DNA of 28,360 bases from JAUQQI01 sp042408785 (GTDB lineage Bacteria; Chloroflexota; Dehalococcoidia; JAUQQI01): the NCBI GenBank assembly GCA_042408785.1, contig JBHOQU010000098.1, forward strand, positions 1-28,360. Direction: 5' to 3'. Positions 7,118 through 14,432 of this stretch are shown here, one piece after another. Under the pieces are notes generated by a model. It made no database searches. It saw only the letters and a list, made by a program, of their open reading frames with translations, and was not told the DNA's origin. The number at the start of each line of letters is the position of its first letter. Within the stretch, counting starts at the first letter, position 1. A program made the position numbers and the translations under genes.

Positions 7118-8056
7118 TCAGATTTCCTCGACGGTTCGGCGGCCCTCCCGGTGAATCTTATCGACCACCTTCAAGGTGCCGTGTAAGGCCTGATTAAAGG
7201 GGGTCGGGATCCCCAGCTCCCGCCCGTACCGGACGATAACCCCGTTGAGGGCGTCCACCTCCAGGGGCTTCCCGCTCAAAACGTCGTAAAGCATCGAGCT
7301 CCGGGATGGGGGGAGCCGGTCGGCCCGCTCGACGATCTTTTCCACCACGTCCGGGTCCAGGTTGATTCCCCGGGCGCGGGCCACCGCCTCCGCCTCCCGG
7401 ATCAAACCGATAAACACCTCCCGACCCTCGGGCGTCTGGAGGATATCGGTGTGGTGGCACCTGGCCAGGGCCGTCATCGCGTTCAGAGCGCAGTTAAAGA
7501 GCAGCTTCGTCCACTTAACCTTGGCAATATCTTCCGAGATTTCCGCCGGGATGCCGGCCGCCTCCAGGGTATTTTTGATCAAAACCGCCCGTTCCGAAGG
7601 CCGCCCGTCCAGCTCGGCGAAGACCACCCGGCCGCCGTCGGTGTGGGCGATGACCCCTGGGGCGACGATAAAGCTGTCGATGTAGACCACGCCCCCAAGG
7701 ACCCGCTCCGGCCCGAAAACCCGGACCAGCTTCTCCTCGTTGTCCACCCCGTTCTGAACGGTGAGGACCGCCGTATTCGGACCCACCATCGGTCGGGTCT
7801 GCTCGGCGGCCGACTCGGTATCGTAAGACTTCACCGCAAAGATGACCAGGTCCACCGGGCCCACCGTTTCCGGCCGGTCGGTGGCCGCAACCCGGACCTC
7901 AAAGTCCCCGTTGATGCTTTTGACCTTGAGGCCTTCGGCCTGGATGGCCTTCAGGTGGGCGCCCCGGGCGATTAAAGTCAGGTCGTTTCCGGCCAGGGCC
8001 AGTCGTCCCCCGATGTAGCCCCCGACCCCGCCGGCACCTACAACGGCGACCCTCAT
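7118..8056 (-). CDS. Ketopantoate reductase family protein (PanE/ApbA-like)
   Basis: This is a 312-residue NADPH-dependent 2-keto acid reductase fold. It has the Rossmann motif GAGGVGGYIGG (7-17), AVKSYD (K76), the central VQNGVDNEE, and WTKLLFNCALN in which Lys184 matches the catalytic Lys of E. coli PanE. SRSSMLYDVLSGKPLEVDALNG-type C-terminal substrate contacts follow. The ATG overlaps the Nudix stop as ATGA, so translation is coupled. Family members are often called panE, but the setting among acyl-CoA genes, away from panB/panC, suggests reduction of another branched 2-keto acid. Confidence 0.88.
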   Translation of the reverse strand: MRVAVVGAGGVGGYIGGRLALAGNDLTLIARGAHLKAIQAEGLKVKSINGDFEVRVAATDRPETVGPVDLVIFAVKSYDTESAAEQTRPMVGPNTAVLTVQNGVDNEEKLVRVFGPERVLGGVVYIDSFIVAPGVIAHTDGGRVVFAELDGRPSERAVLIKNTLEAAGIPAEISEDIAKVKWTKLLFNCALNAMTALARCHHTDILQTPEGREVFIGLIREAEAVARARGINLDPDVVEKIVERADRLPPSRSSMLYDVLSGKPLEVDALNGVIVRYGRELGIPTPFNQALHGTLKVVDKIHREGRRTVEEI

Positions 8057-8601
8057 ACTAGCCCTCCTTCTTTGCGCAGAAATTCCCGGGCCAGGAAAAG
8101 CCCGGCAATCGTCTTACAGTCCCGAATCTCGCCCCGTTCGATGAGGCCGATGGCCTCGGTCAGGGGAAGCGTCAGCACCTCGATCCGCTCGTCAGGGGCC
8201 GCCTTCCCCCCGAGCGGCACCAGCTCCAGCGCCAGGTAAAGGTGCATCAGCTCCGTCGAGTACCCCGGGGCCAGGTAAAACTGGGCCAGCCGCACCAGCC
8301 GCCCGGGGCTGAAGCCGGTCTCCTCGGCCAGTTCCCGCCGGACGCACCCTTCCGGGGTTTCCCCGGGCTCAACACCCCCGGCCGGGATTTCGAGAAGCTC
8401 GGCCTCTGCCGGCTTTCGGAACTGGCGGACCAGCACCACCCGGCCGTCGGGCAGGATGGGGACGATGCCCACGGCCTCGCCGTGGACGACGATTTCCCGG
8501 GTCGTCCGGAACCCGTCCGGCAGTTCCACCGTCTCCAGCCGCAGGCCCACCACCCGGCCGCGGTAGATTTCCCGGGATTCGACGGTCCGCTCAACGGCCA
8601 T
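8053..8601 (-). CDS. Nudix hydrolase, ADP-ribose pyrophosphatase-like
   Basis: The 182-residue protein has a perfect Nudix box, G75-x5-E81-x7-R89-E90-L-x-E93-E94-x-G96, which binds the metal ions that drive hydrolysis of a nucleoside diphosphate linked to another group. The N-terminal strands (SREIYRGRVVGLRLE, then RQFRKPAEAELLEIPAG) are those of the ADP-sugar/ADP-ribose pyrophosphatase subgroup. In a CoA operon it might instead act on a CoA or NAD-type nucleotide; nothing in the sequence proves this. ATG 8601 has no ribosome-binding site; a TATAAT lies only 11 nt upstream. It overlaps the next gene by 4 nt. Confidence 0.92.
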   Translation of the reverse strand: MAVERTVESREIYRGRVVGLRLETVELPDGFRTTREIVVHGEAVGIVPILPDGRVVLVRQFRKPAEAELLEIPAGGVEPGETPEGCVRRELAEETGFSPGRLVRLAQFYLAPGYSTELMHLYLALELVPLGGKAAPDERIEVLTLPLTEAIGLIERGEIRDCKTIAGLFLAREFLRKEGGLV

Positions 8602-8612
8602 CTGCCGAGGTT

Positions 8613-8618
8613 ATTATA
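8613..8618 (-). promoter_or_regulatory. Candidate internal -10 box before the Nudix gene
   Basis: TATAAT on the minus strand (8618-8613) lies in the 17-nt gap between the CoA-transferase beta stop and the Nudix ATG. A transcript from it would start about 5 nt before the ATG, nearly leaderless. No good -35 box is seen at normal spacing. Confidence 0.35.
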
Positions 8619-9350
8619 CTAGCCTGCCGTGAGCTCCCTCACAAACTCCGGGTAAACCTCCGCCAGGTCGGCCAGCACCGGCCCCCGCAGCACCCTGAGC
8701 TCCTCGGCGGTGGGCTCGGGGGTCGTGGACACCGCCTCCGGGACGTCGAATTCAAAGCCGGTCCGCCCCACCACCTCCGCCAGGGTGACCCCCGGATGTA
8801 AAGACCTGAGTCGAAAGCGGCCCCGCGCCCGGTCGAAATCGAAGACGCCGAGGGGCGTGACCAGGGCGCTGGGCCCGCCCGGCCGGTAGGCTTCGGGCGG
8901 AGTGATTCCGGGGGCGGTGATGAAGTCGACCCGGGGAACGAAGACCCGCCGGCTGTGCTCCGTCCGGAAGAGCACCACCCGCCGGGCCATAAAGTAGAGC
9001 ATCCCCGACCCCATGCCCCCCTGAAACCGGACCCGGGGCCGCCCGTAGTCGCCCACGACGTGGAGGTTGATGTTGCCCTGACCGTCGATCTGCACCCCGC
9101 TTAAGAAAAAGAGGTCGATGCCGCCCCGCTGGGCCAGGTCAAAGAACTCCTTGCTCCCCTCGGTAAAGGGAAAATGGCGGCGGCTGCCCAGGATGATGGG
9201 GGTGGCGTTCGGGGCGTGGGTATGCCTGGCCAGGAGGGTTGCGGCCGCCGGGATGGGCGACCGGCTTCCCACCGCCACCACCTCCCCGTCCCGGACCTCC
9301 CCGGCCAGGACGGTGATTAACAGCTCCTCAAGCCGGTAGGCCGAACCCAT
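8619..9350 (-). CDS. Class I CoA-transferase, beta subunit (IpdB/GctB-like)
   Basis: The 243-residue protein resembles the beta subunits of heterodimeric class I CoA-transferases. It has an N-terminal LAGEVRDGEVVAVG segment, GGIDLFFLSGVQIDGQGNINL, and the glycine-rich FQGGMGSGM loop followed by VDFITAPG. The S-E-N-G segment bearing the catalytic Glu of classical beta subunits is not seen. That puts it nearer to the IpdAB-type proteins, where the essential Glu lies in the alpha subunit and the pair can act as a hydrolase on ring-derived CoA esters. It starts 4 nt after the alpha subunit stop. Substrate unknown. Confidence 0.85.
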   Translation of the reverse strand: MGSAYRLEELLITVLAGEVRDGEVVAVGSRSPIPAAATLLARHTHAPNATPIILGSRRHFPFTEGSKEFFDLAQRGGIDLFFLSGVQIDGQGNINLHVVGDYGRPRVRFQGGMGSGMLYFMARRVVLFRTEHSRRVFVPRVDFITAPGITPPEAYRPGGPSALVTPLGVFDFDRARGRFRLRSLHPGVTLAEVVGRTGFEFDVPEAVSTTPEPTAEELRVLRGPVLADLAEVYPEFVRELTAG

Positions 9351-9354
9351 GGGC

Positions 9355-10167
9355 CTAAGGCCGCGGGGACGGCACTTCGTTTAGTACGTGGCGGGCAAGG
9401 TACTCCCGAAAGCCCGCCTCGGTCCGGGCCAGGCCCACGTAGGCTTTAATTTCGGCCTCGTCCCGGCCGTAATACCCCGGACAGGCCCCGGGCCGGGCCC
9501 CACCCGGGGCGACCGCCATCGCCCCGACGTAGAAGGCGGGGATAAAGCCCGGGCCCGGCTCCAGGGGCCCTTCCTGGACCTCCTCCACCGTGACGATGGC
9601 GAAGCGGCTGGCCCGGGCCATCAGGCCCGCATCCTGGGTCGGGTCCGCCAGCACGTTGCCCTGGGCGTCGGCCCGGAAGGCGTGAATGAGGGCGAAGTCC
9701 GGGCGGATGGCCGGGACCACAACCACCGGCTCCCCCGGGTTATAGGGATTTTCGATTACCCGGAACTCCGGACGCACCTTGAGATAGTCGGTCCCAAGGA
9801 AACCCCGGACGGGCATAAACGGCACCCCGACGGCCCCCGCCTGGAGCCCCGCCAGAACGGCGGGTCAGCCGCTGTCCAGCGGCCGGAATTCCCCGGCCTC
9901 CACCAGCCGCTTAAAGGCCGGGGCAACCCCGTACTCGCCCAGGTGGACGCTGCCGAACTCGGCGGATCCGGCCGCCCCGGCCCCGATGAGCAGGTCGGCG
10001 GCAAGCCCCCCGCTGGGAACCAGCACCAGCCGCAGCCCCCGCCGCCCCTGCCGGATCAGCTCCCGGACCAGGGCCAGCGGCGACATGTCCACGTTGCCCG
10101 CCAGCGCCACCACGGCCCCATCGGGGACCAGCGCGGCCGCGTCGGAAAGGGTCACAAAGCGGGGCAT
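9355..10167 (-). CDS. Class I CoA-transferase, alpha subunit (IpdA/GctA-like), with in-frame UGA at codon 101
   Basis: Codons 1-100 (10167-9868) encode the family N terminus, with a Rossmann-like start (DGAVVALAGNVDMSPLALV) and LGEYGVAPAFKRLVEAGEF. Codon 101 (9867-9865) is TGA. The same frame continues without interruption as PAVLAGLQAGAVGVPFMPVR, then GTDYLKV, and on to TAG at 9355, including FALIHAFRADAQGNVLAD and YYGRDE, which are standard for the alpha subunit. Only with the TGA read through is the 270-residue product of normal length. The options are selenocysteine, a nonsense mutation (pseudogene) or a sequencing error. The break falls in the segment that, by eye, aligns with the catalytic Glu105 region of IpdA. 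The beta subunit gene follows after 4 nt. Confidence 0.8.
9832..9867 (-). other. In-frame UGA with downstream stem-loop (possible bacterial SECIS-like element)
   Basis: After TGA (9867-9865) the minus strand can form GGCTCC / AGGCG loop / GGGGCC (9848-9832), a 6-bp stem with one G-T pair whose loop starts 22 nt after the UGA and has G in second position. This fits the loose published description of bacterial SECIS elements. A competing perfect hairpin, CCCGCC-GTTCT-GGCGGG (9864-9848), starts right after the UGA. In DNA this GC-rich such stems arise easily by chance. Confidence 0.25.
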
Positions 10168-10172
10168 GGGCT

Positions 10173-10919
10173 CTATTGACTGAGCAGGTCGGAAGCCTCC
10201 GCCCGGCGGAGCACCGGGAGCCGCCGGTTGAGGGCGGCAAGCACGGCCCTGGCGGCGGCGGTGGGCAGGTCGCCCCGCACCCAGGCGGCCCCAAGGAGCC
10301 GCCCCTCCAGCCCGGCCGCGCCCAGCCGGTTCTGGCTGGCGTCGAAAAGGTGCTGCTCCCCCTCAGGGGCCACCACCTCAAGGCACACCAGGACCGTCCG
10401 GCCGGACTGAAGCTCGATCCCCCGAACCTCCCGGAGCCTGATCTCGGGAATGGTCTCGCTCAGCTCCCGAACCGCCCGGAGGGTTGCCTCGGCGGCCAGC
10501 TCGGCGTCCCCCAGGGCATCCGACCGCTCGCCTACGGCCTCGCCGGTGACCTCCCGGGGCCCCAGCTGAAGGCTGACCTGAGCCCGCCGGTTCCCGCGCT
10601 CCGTGGTCATCCGCACCGCCTGGAGCCGCACCCGGGGCGACCACGTCTCGAAGCGGGCCTCGTCCACCTGCACCAGGCTTATTTTGCGATAGTCGAGTCG
10701 AACGCCGAAAATAACCAGCATTAACGATTCAATGTCCCGCACGATCTGCTTCGGGTTGCGCCGGGACGAGGCCAAGACGTGAATCTCCTGAATCTCGTTG
10801 TTAGGCGACAGGATGACCTGGGAGGCGTAGACCCCCCTCACCAGGTTAATCCGCTCCTCCACCGCCGTGGGGTTTGGTGGCAGACTCCCTCTTCGCATGG
10901 CAGACCAGCTCGAATCCAA
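10173..10919 (-). CDS. Unrecognised conserved-looking protein leading the CoA operon
   Basis: The 248-residue soluble protein is the first gene of the operon; I do not recognise a named family. The N-terminal module (about 15-85) reads ERINLVRGVYASQVILS, then EIQEIHVLASSRRNPKQIV and RDIESLMLVIFGVRLDYRKI, a compact alpha/beta unit. The C-terminal half (about 95-245) looks like two related beta-beta-alpha units: one with REVTGEAVGER then ELAAEATLRAVREL, one with RLLGAAWVRGD then TAAARAVLAALNRRL. This resembles small-ligand regulatory domains such as the LeuA allosteric fold in layout only. TTG 10919 is chosen because AGGAGG (10934-10929) lies 9 nt upstream; ATG 10898 is the alternative. It ends 5 nt before the CoA-transferase alpha start. 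Confidence 0.8.
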   Translation of the reverse strand: MDSSWSAMRRGSLPPNPTAVEERINLVRGVYASQVILSPNNEIQEIHVLASSRRNPKQIVRDIESLMLVIFGVRLDYRKISLVQVDEARFETWSPRVRLQAVRMTTERGNRRAQVSLQLGPREVTGEAVGERSDALGDAELAAEATLRAVRELSETIPEIRLREVRGIELQSGRTVLVCLEVVAPEGEQHLFDASQNRLGAAGLEGRLLGAAWVRGDLPTAAARAVLAALNRRLPVLRRAEASDLLSQ

Positions 10920-10953
10920 GTAATAACCCCTCCTGACACAGCAAGCCTACGTT

Positions 10954-10959
10954 ATTATA
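10954..10959 (-). promoter_or_regulatory. Second candidate -10 box for the CoA operon
   Basis: TATAAT (10959-10954, minus strand) lies between the better promoter at 11000-11028 and the AGGAGG of the first gene. No -35 box is found at 16-18 nt, so it is a weak candidate. Confidence 0.3.
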
Positions 10960-10999
10960 GCCACCTAAAGGGCCGCTTGGGTCCCCATTTTTCCCGAGG

Positions 11000-11028
11000 A
11001 ATATAGCACTAAGCCGGCGAAGTGTAAA
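11000..11028 (-). promoter_or_regulatory. Probable promoter of the eight-gene CoA operon
   Basis: On the minus strand TTTACA (11028-11023) and TATATT (11005-11000) are 17 nt apart, each one mismatch from consensus. Transcription would begin near 10993, giving a leader of about 75 nt before TTG 10919. It sits in an AT-rich 134-nt gap shared with the divergent receiver-like gene. Confidence 0.6.
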
Positions 11029-11053
11029 ATTTTAATAAGGAGGTCTAACCAGT

Positions 11054-11449
11054 TTGCGGCTGGTCCTGCTGGTCGACGACCTTTACTTCCGGGTAAGGCT
11101 CACTGACCTGGCCGAGCGGCTGGGCATCGAGGCTTGCGAACCCGATACCATCCCCGAGGATGACCGGCCCGTTCTGGCCGTGGTTGACCTGGCGGGACCG
11201 GCGGACCGCTGGACCCGGGCCGTCGGAGAGCTCAAGGGCCGCCTGGGGCCCAGGCTTACGGTTCTCGGCTTCGGCCCCCACCGCGACGTGGGCCTCTTCC
11301 GCCAGGCCCGGGCCGCCGGCTTCGACTACGTCTGGGCCCGCTCAAAGCTGGTTACCGACCTGCCGGCGTTTTTAGAAAGGCTTCTTAAGGGGGCGCCTGC
11401 CGATGCGCATCTCGGAGATGACCCTGCAGGACCGGATGGTGATCTTTGA
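11054..11449 (+). CDS. Stand-alone receiver-like (CheY-like) protein, degenerate
   Basis: The 131-residue protein has receiver-domain outlines: an acidic pair Asp8/Asp9 in LVLLVDDLYF, Asp45 at the end of the third strand (VLAVVDLAG) where phosphorylation would occur, and Lys98 in ARSKL where the conserved Lys is expected. The Ser/Thr switch position after the fourth strand is Gly (VLGFG), so signalling by phosphorylation is doubtful. No kinase or output domain is nearby. TTG 11054 is used with AAGGAGG about 10 nt upstream. The last roughly 15 residues are encoded in the 47-nt overlap with the next gene and look like tail without structure. Confidence 0.65.
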   Translation: MRLVLLVDDLYFRVRLTDLAERLGIEACEPDTIPEDDRPVLAVVDLAGPADRWTRAVGELKGRLGPRLTVLGFGPHRDVGLFRQARAAGFDYVWARSKLVTDLPAFLERLLKGAPADAHLGDDPAGPDGDL

Positions 11450-11603
11450 ATACGAGGACAACTTCCCCCTGACCGTCTACGTTGACGGCCAGATGCGGCG
11501 CGTAAGCCAGGCCGAAGCCTGGGCCCTCCGGCAGGCGGGCGTCGACCTCGACGTGGACGACAAGGAGGTCGAGCTCATCCTGCGCCGCTACGGGACCTGC
11601 TGA
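11403..11603 (+). CDS. Small protein of unknown function (66 residues)
   Basis: No family is recognised. The protein has an N-terminal beta-rich half (VIFEYEDNFPLTVYVDGQMRRV) and an acidic C-terminal part with VDLDVDDKEVEL ending RRYGTC. ATG 11403 has AAGGGGG about 9 nt upstream but overlaps the preceding gene by 47 nt; ATG 11436 would cut the overlap to 14 nt. Codon choice (third-position GC) looks like real coding sequence. The 3' end overlaps the convergent peptidase gene by 16 nt. It is probably co-transcribed with the receiver-like gene. Confidence 0.6.
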   Translation: MRISEMTLQDRMVIFEYEDNFPLTVYVDGQMRRVSQAEAWALRQAGVDLDVDDKEVELILRRYGTC

Positions 11604-12571
11604 CCCGGGGCCTCCTCGGCCACCGCCCGGATGCCCCCCAGCGGCCGGGCCAGGTAAACGGCCCGCAGGACGGCCGCGGCCACCAGCTCCGCCGCCACCG
11701 CCCCTAGCAGGCTCACCTCCGCCCACTCCGGCCGCAGCTCCCCCGTGGAGAGCCCGAAGAGGGTGTCCCCATCGTAGGCGGTGTGGACCGGCCAGATGGC
11801 CCGGGCCAGGCCGTCGTGGGCCATCTGGGCCAGCTTCTGGGCCTCGGCCTTGCTGAGGGCCACGTTGGTGGCCACCACCCCGATGGTGGTGTTCTGGGTC
11901 GGGAAGATGCGCCGGGCCAGCAGCCTTGCCGGGTCCACCACCGGCTCGCCGGTATCCGGGTCCCGGGGGGCGGCCACCACCAGGCCGGTGGCCGGGTCGA
12001 TGATGTTGCCCACCGGGTTCACCACCACCAGGGCCCCCACCACGACCCCGTCGGCCAGCCGGCGGGACGCCGTGCCCACCCCGCCTTTGTAGGCCCGCTC
12101 CAGGCCCAAGCCCTTGGCCACGGTGGCCCCCGTCCCCGCCCCCACCGAACCTTCGTCCACCGGGCCCGCCGTCGCCGCCTGACACGCCCAGTAGCCGGCC
12201 TCGGGACCCGGGCGCCTGTCCGCCCGGCCCACGTTCAGGTCAAAGATCACCGCCCCGGCCACGATGGGCACCCGGGCCGGTCCGACCGGCAAGCCGATAC
12301 CCCGTTCCTCCAGCCAGCGCATCACCCCCCCGACGGCATCCAGGCCGAAGGCCGACCCGCCGGTGAGGAGCACGGCGTGGACCTTCTGAACGGTGGCCGT
12401 GGGGGCCAGAACGTCGGTGCCGTAGGTTCCGGGGGCGGAGCCCCGCACGTCCACCCCGGCCACGGCCCCGCCCCGGCACAAAACCACCGTGCAGCCGGTT
12501 ACCCCCTCCAGGTCGGTCCAGTGGCCGACCTCCACCCCCGGCACATCCGTGATGCTACCCTGGGGCTTCAC
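11588..12571 (-). CDS. P1-family (DmpA-like) peptidase
   Basis: This 327-residue N-terminal-nucleophile hydrolase belongs to the family of D-aminopeptidase DmpA and related beta-aminopeptidases, which mature by self-cleavage. The start SITDVPGVEVGHWTD, the LLTGGSAFGLDAVGGVM segment, GSVGAGTGATV, and TTIGVVATNVALSK are family hallmarks. Thr235 in VVATN is the likely new N-terminal nucleophile. GTG 12571 follows GGAGG at 7 nt and overlaps the LOG-family stop by 17 nt. The natural substrate is not deducible; no transporter or peptide synthetase is nearby. Confidence 0.9.
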   Translation of the reverse strand: MKPQGSITDVPGVEVGHWTDLEGVTGCTVVLCRGGAVAGVDVRGSAPGTYGTDVLAPTATVQKVHAVLLTGGSAFGLDAVGGVMRWLEERGIGLPVGPARVPIVAGAVIFDLNVGRADRRPGPEAGYWACQAATAGPVDEGSVGAGTGATVAKGLGLERAYKGGVGTASRRLADGVVVGALVVVNPVGNIIDPATGLVVAAPRDPDTGEPVVDPARLLARRIFPTQNTTIGVVATNVALSKAEAQKLAQMAHDGLARAIWPVHTAYDGDTLFGLSTGELRPEWAEVSLLGAVAAELVAAAVLRAVYLARPLGGIRAVAEEAPGQQVP

Positions 12572-13097
12572 CGAAGAACCTCCGCAGATAAGTTATCGCC
12601 TCATCCACGGTCTCGACAAAGGTCAGATGGCGCAGGTCTTCCGGAATGATCGTCAGGTGGCCGGCCAGAAAGTTCACCACCGCCCGCCAGGGCTGGGCCA
12701 GGAGCAGAATGGGCCGGTGGTCCAGGGCCCCGATAACGGCCAGGTTCCAGACGTAGGCAAGCTCCAGCAGGGTTCCGGTGCCGCCCGGGAGGACCACGAA
12801 GGCGTCGGCCAGGTCGTAGAAGCGGTCCAGCCTCTCCCCGAGCAGCCTGGCCCGGACCTCGGCCGTAAGCCACGGGTTCGGCTTGAGGGGGTCGAAGAGG
12901 CTGAGGGTTACGCCGTGGATGGTTCCGCCCGCCTCCCGGGCGCCCCGGCTCACCGCCTCCATCGCCCCTTCGTAGCCCCCCGTTACCACCTCGAAGCCGG
13001 CCTCGGCCAGCCGCCGGCCCAGCCGATAGGCTTCCCCGTACAGGGGATGCTCCTCGTGGACCCGGGAGCTGCCGAAGACCGCGACCCGCCGGCTCAA
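12555..13097 (-). CDS. LOG-family nucleotide phosphoribohydrolase-like protein
   Basis: The 180-residue Rossmann-like protein has GGYEGAMEAVSRGA (40-53) and the signature LPGGTGTLLELAYVW (103-117), i.e. P-G-G-x-G-T-x2-E. Relatives were long called lysine decarboxylases; the studied ones release the base from nucleoside 5'-monophosphates. The exact substrate is unknown. No ATG is available: TTG 13097, 3 nt after the glutamate dehydrogenase stop and without a clear ribosome-binding site, suggests translation by re-initiation. Confidence 0.85.
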   Translation of the reverse strand: MSRRVAVFGSSRVHEEHPLYGEAYRLGRRLAEAGFEVVTGGYEGAMEAVSRGAREAGGTIHGVTLSLFDPLKPNPWLTAEVRARLLGERLDRFYDLADAFVVLPGGTGTLLELAYVWNLAVIGALDHRPILLLAQPWRAVVNFLAGHLTIIPEDLRHLTFVETVDEAITYLRRFFGEAPG

Positions 13098-13100
13098 GTC

Positions 13101-14375
13101 TTAGGGGTATATGCTGCGCAGCCGGATGGCCTGGGCAACCCGGGAAATGGCCAGGATGTAGGCGGCGAGCCGGAGGTCCACCCCTTCGCTCCGGGCCAGG
13201 TTGACCACCTCCCGGAAGGCCCGGACCATCACCTTCTCCAGCTTGGCGTTGATGTCTTCCTCGTCCCAGAAGAAGGACTGCAGGTCCTGGACCCACTCAA
13301 AGTACGAGACCGTAACCCCGCCGGCATTGGCCAGGATATCGGGGATGACGAAAATCCCCCGTTCGTTGAGGATCCGGTCGGCCTCCGGGGTCGTCGGGCC
13401 GTTGGCCCCCTCGGCGACGATGCGAGCCTTGACCCGGTGGGCGTTGGCCACCGTGATCTGGTTCTCCACCGCCGCCGGGATCAGCACGTCGCAGTCCAGC
13501 TCCAGGAGGTCGGCGTTGGTTATCGGGGTGGCAAACCCGAAGACCGTCCCCTGAGACCGGACATGCTCGTCCAGCTCCTGCAGGTCCAGGCCGTTGGGGT
13601 CGTAGGCGCCCCCCTTAACGTCCGAGACGGCGATGATGCGGCAGCCCTGGGCCGCCAGGAAGCGGGCCGCCGCCGAGCCCACATTGCCGTAGCCCTGAAC
13701 GGCCACCCGGGCCCCGATGAGCGACATGCCCAAAAGCTTGGCGGCCTCCCGGACCACCAGCATTACGCCCCGCCCGGTGGCGTCCCTGCGGCCCTCAGAG
13801 CCCCCGATCTCCACCGGCTTGCCGGTCACCACCGCCGGGACGCTGTGGCCCTGGTGCATGCTGTAGGTGTCCATAATCCAGGCCATGATTTGGGGGTTGG
13901 TGTTGAGGTCCGGGGCCGGTATGTCCCGGTCGGGGCCGATGAGGATGGAGACCTCGGTGGCGTAGCGGCGGGTAAGCCTTTCCAGCTCGCCCGGGGAGAG
14001 CTGTTTCGGGTCGCAGACAACCCCCCCCTTGGCCCCACCGAAGGGCAGCTTAACCACCGCACACTTCCAGGTCATCCACATGGCCAGGGCCCGCACCTCA
14101 TCCAGGGTGACCCGGGGTGAGTAGCGGATCCCCCCTTTGCAAGGACCCCGGGCGGTGTTGTGGTGGACCCGGTAGCCGGTGAAGACCCGGACCGTGCCGT
14201 CATCCATCTTGACGGGGAAGTGCACGATGAGCTCCCGCTTGGGGTGACTCAGAATGGCCCTCAGGCCCTCCTCGAGGCCCATGTGGTCGGCCGCCCGGTT
14301 GAACTGGGCCAGGGCAACCTCCCAGGGACTTACCGCCTCCTCGCGGCCGAGCACCGTTGCCGGTCCTTTCGCCAT
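13101..14375 (-). CDS. Glu/Leu/Phe/Val-type dehydrogenase, glutamate dehydrogenase
   Basis: The 424-residue enzyme interconverts glutamate and 2-oxoglutarate plus ammonia. It contains GGIRYSP, Lys104, and LPFGGAKGGVV with catalytic Lys116, followed by DIPAPDLNTN. The NAD(P)-binding part has VQGYGNVGS (217-225). Length and the short N terminus match the thermophile/Bacillus small hexameric type. Leucine dehydrogenase is less likely because it is shorter (about 365 residues). ATG 14375 has GGGAGGT about 8 nt upstream. It heads a three-gene run with the LOG protein and the P1 peptidase. Confidence 0.93.
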   Translation of the reverse strand: MAKGPATVLGREEAVSPWEVALAQFNRAADHMGLEEGLRAILSHPKRELIVHFPVKMDDGTVRVFTGYRVHHNTARGPCKGGIRYSPRVTLDEVRALAMWMTWKCAVVKLPFGGAKGGVVCDPKQLSPGELERLTRRYATEVSILIGPDRDIPAPDLNTNPQIMAWIMDTYSMHQGHSVPAVVTGKPVEIGGSEGRRDATGRGVMLVVREAAKLLGMSLIGARVAVQGYGNVGSAAARFLAAQGCRIIAVSDVKGGAYDPNGLDLQELDEHVRSQGTVFGFATPITNADLLELDCDVLIPAAVENQITVANAHRVKARIVAEGANGPTTPEADRILNERGIFVIPDILANAGGVTVSYFEWVQDLQSFFWDEEDINAKLEKVMVRAFREVVNLARSEGVDLRLAAYILAISRVAQAIRLRSIYP

Positions 14376-14432
14376 TGAAAGCTACCTCCCGCTTCGGAGA
14401 TTTTCTAGTTGATGATAACATCCAGGGGGTCG

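Noticed and set aside
9848..9864. Perfect hairpin CCCGCC-GTTCT-GGCGGG right after the in-frame UGA as the SECIS element
   Set aside because: Its loop begins only 6 nt after the UGA, too close for known bacterial SECIS geometry; the alternative stem at 9832-9848 fits better but is itself weak evidence.
12489..14120. A 543-codon open frame on the plus strand opposite glutamate dehydrogenase
   Set aside because: It is a shadow of GC-rich codon use: the minus strand encodes a complete dehydrogenase with all motifs, while this frame is Gly/Pro/Asp-rich without any family resemblance.
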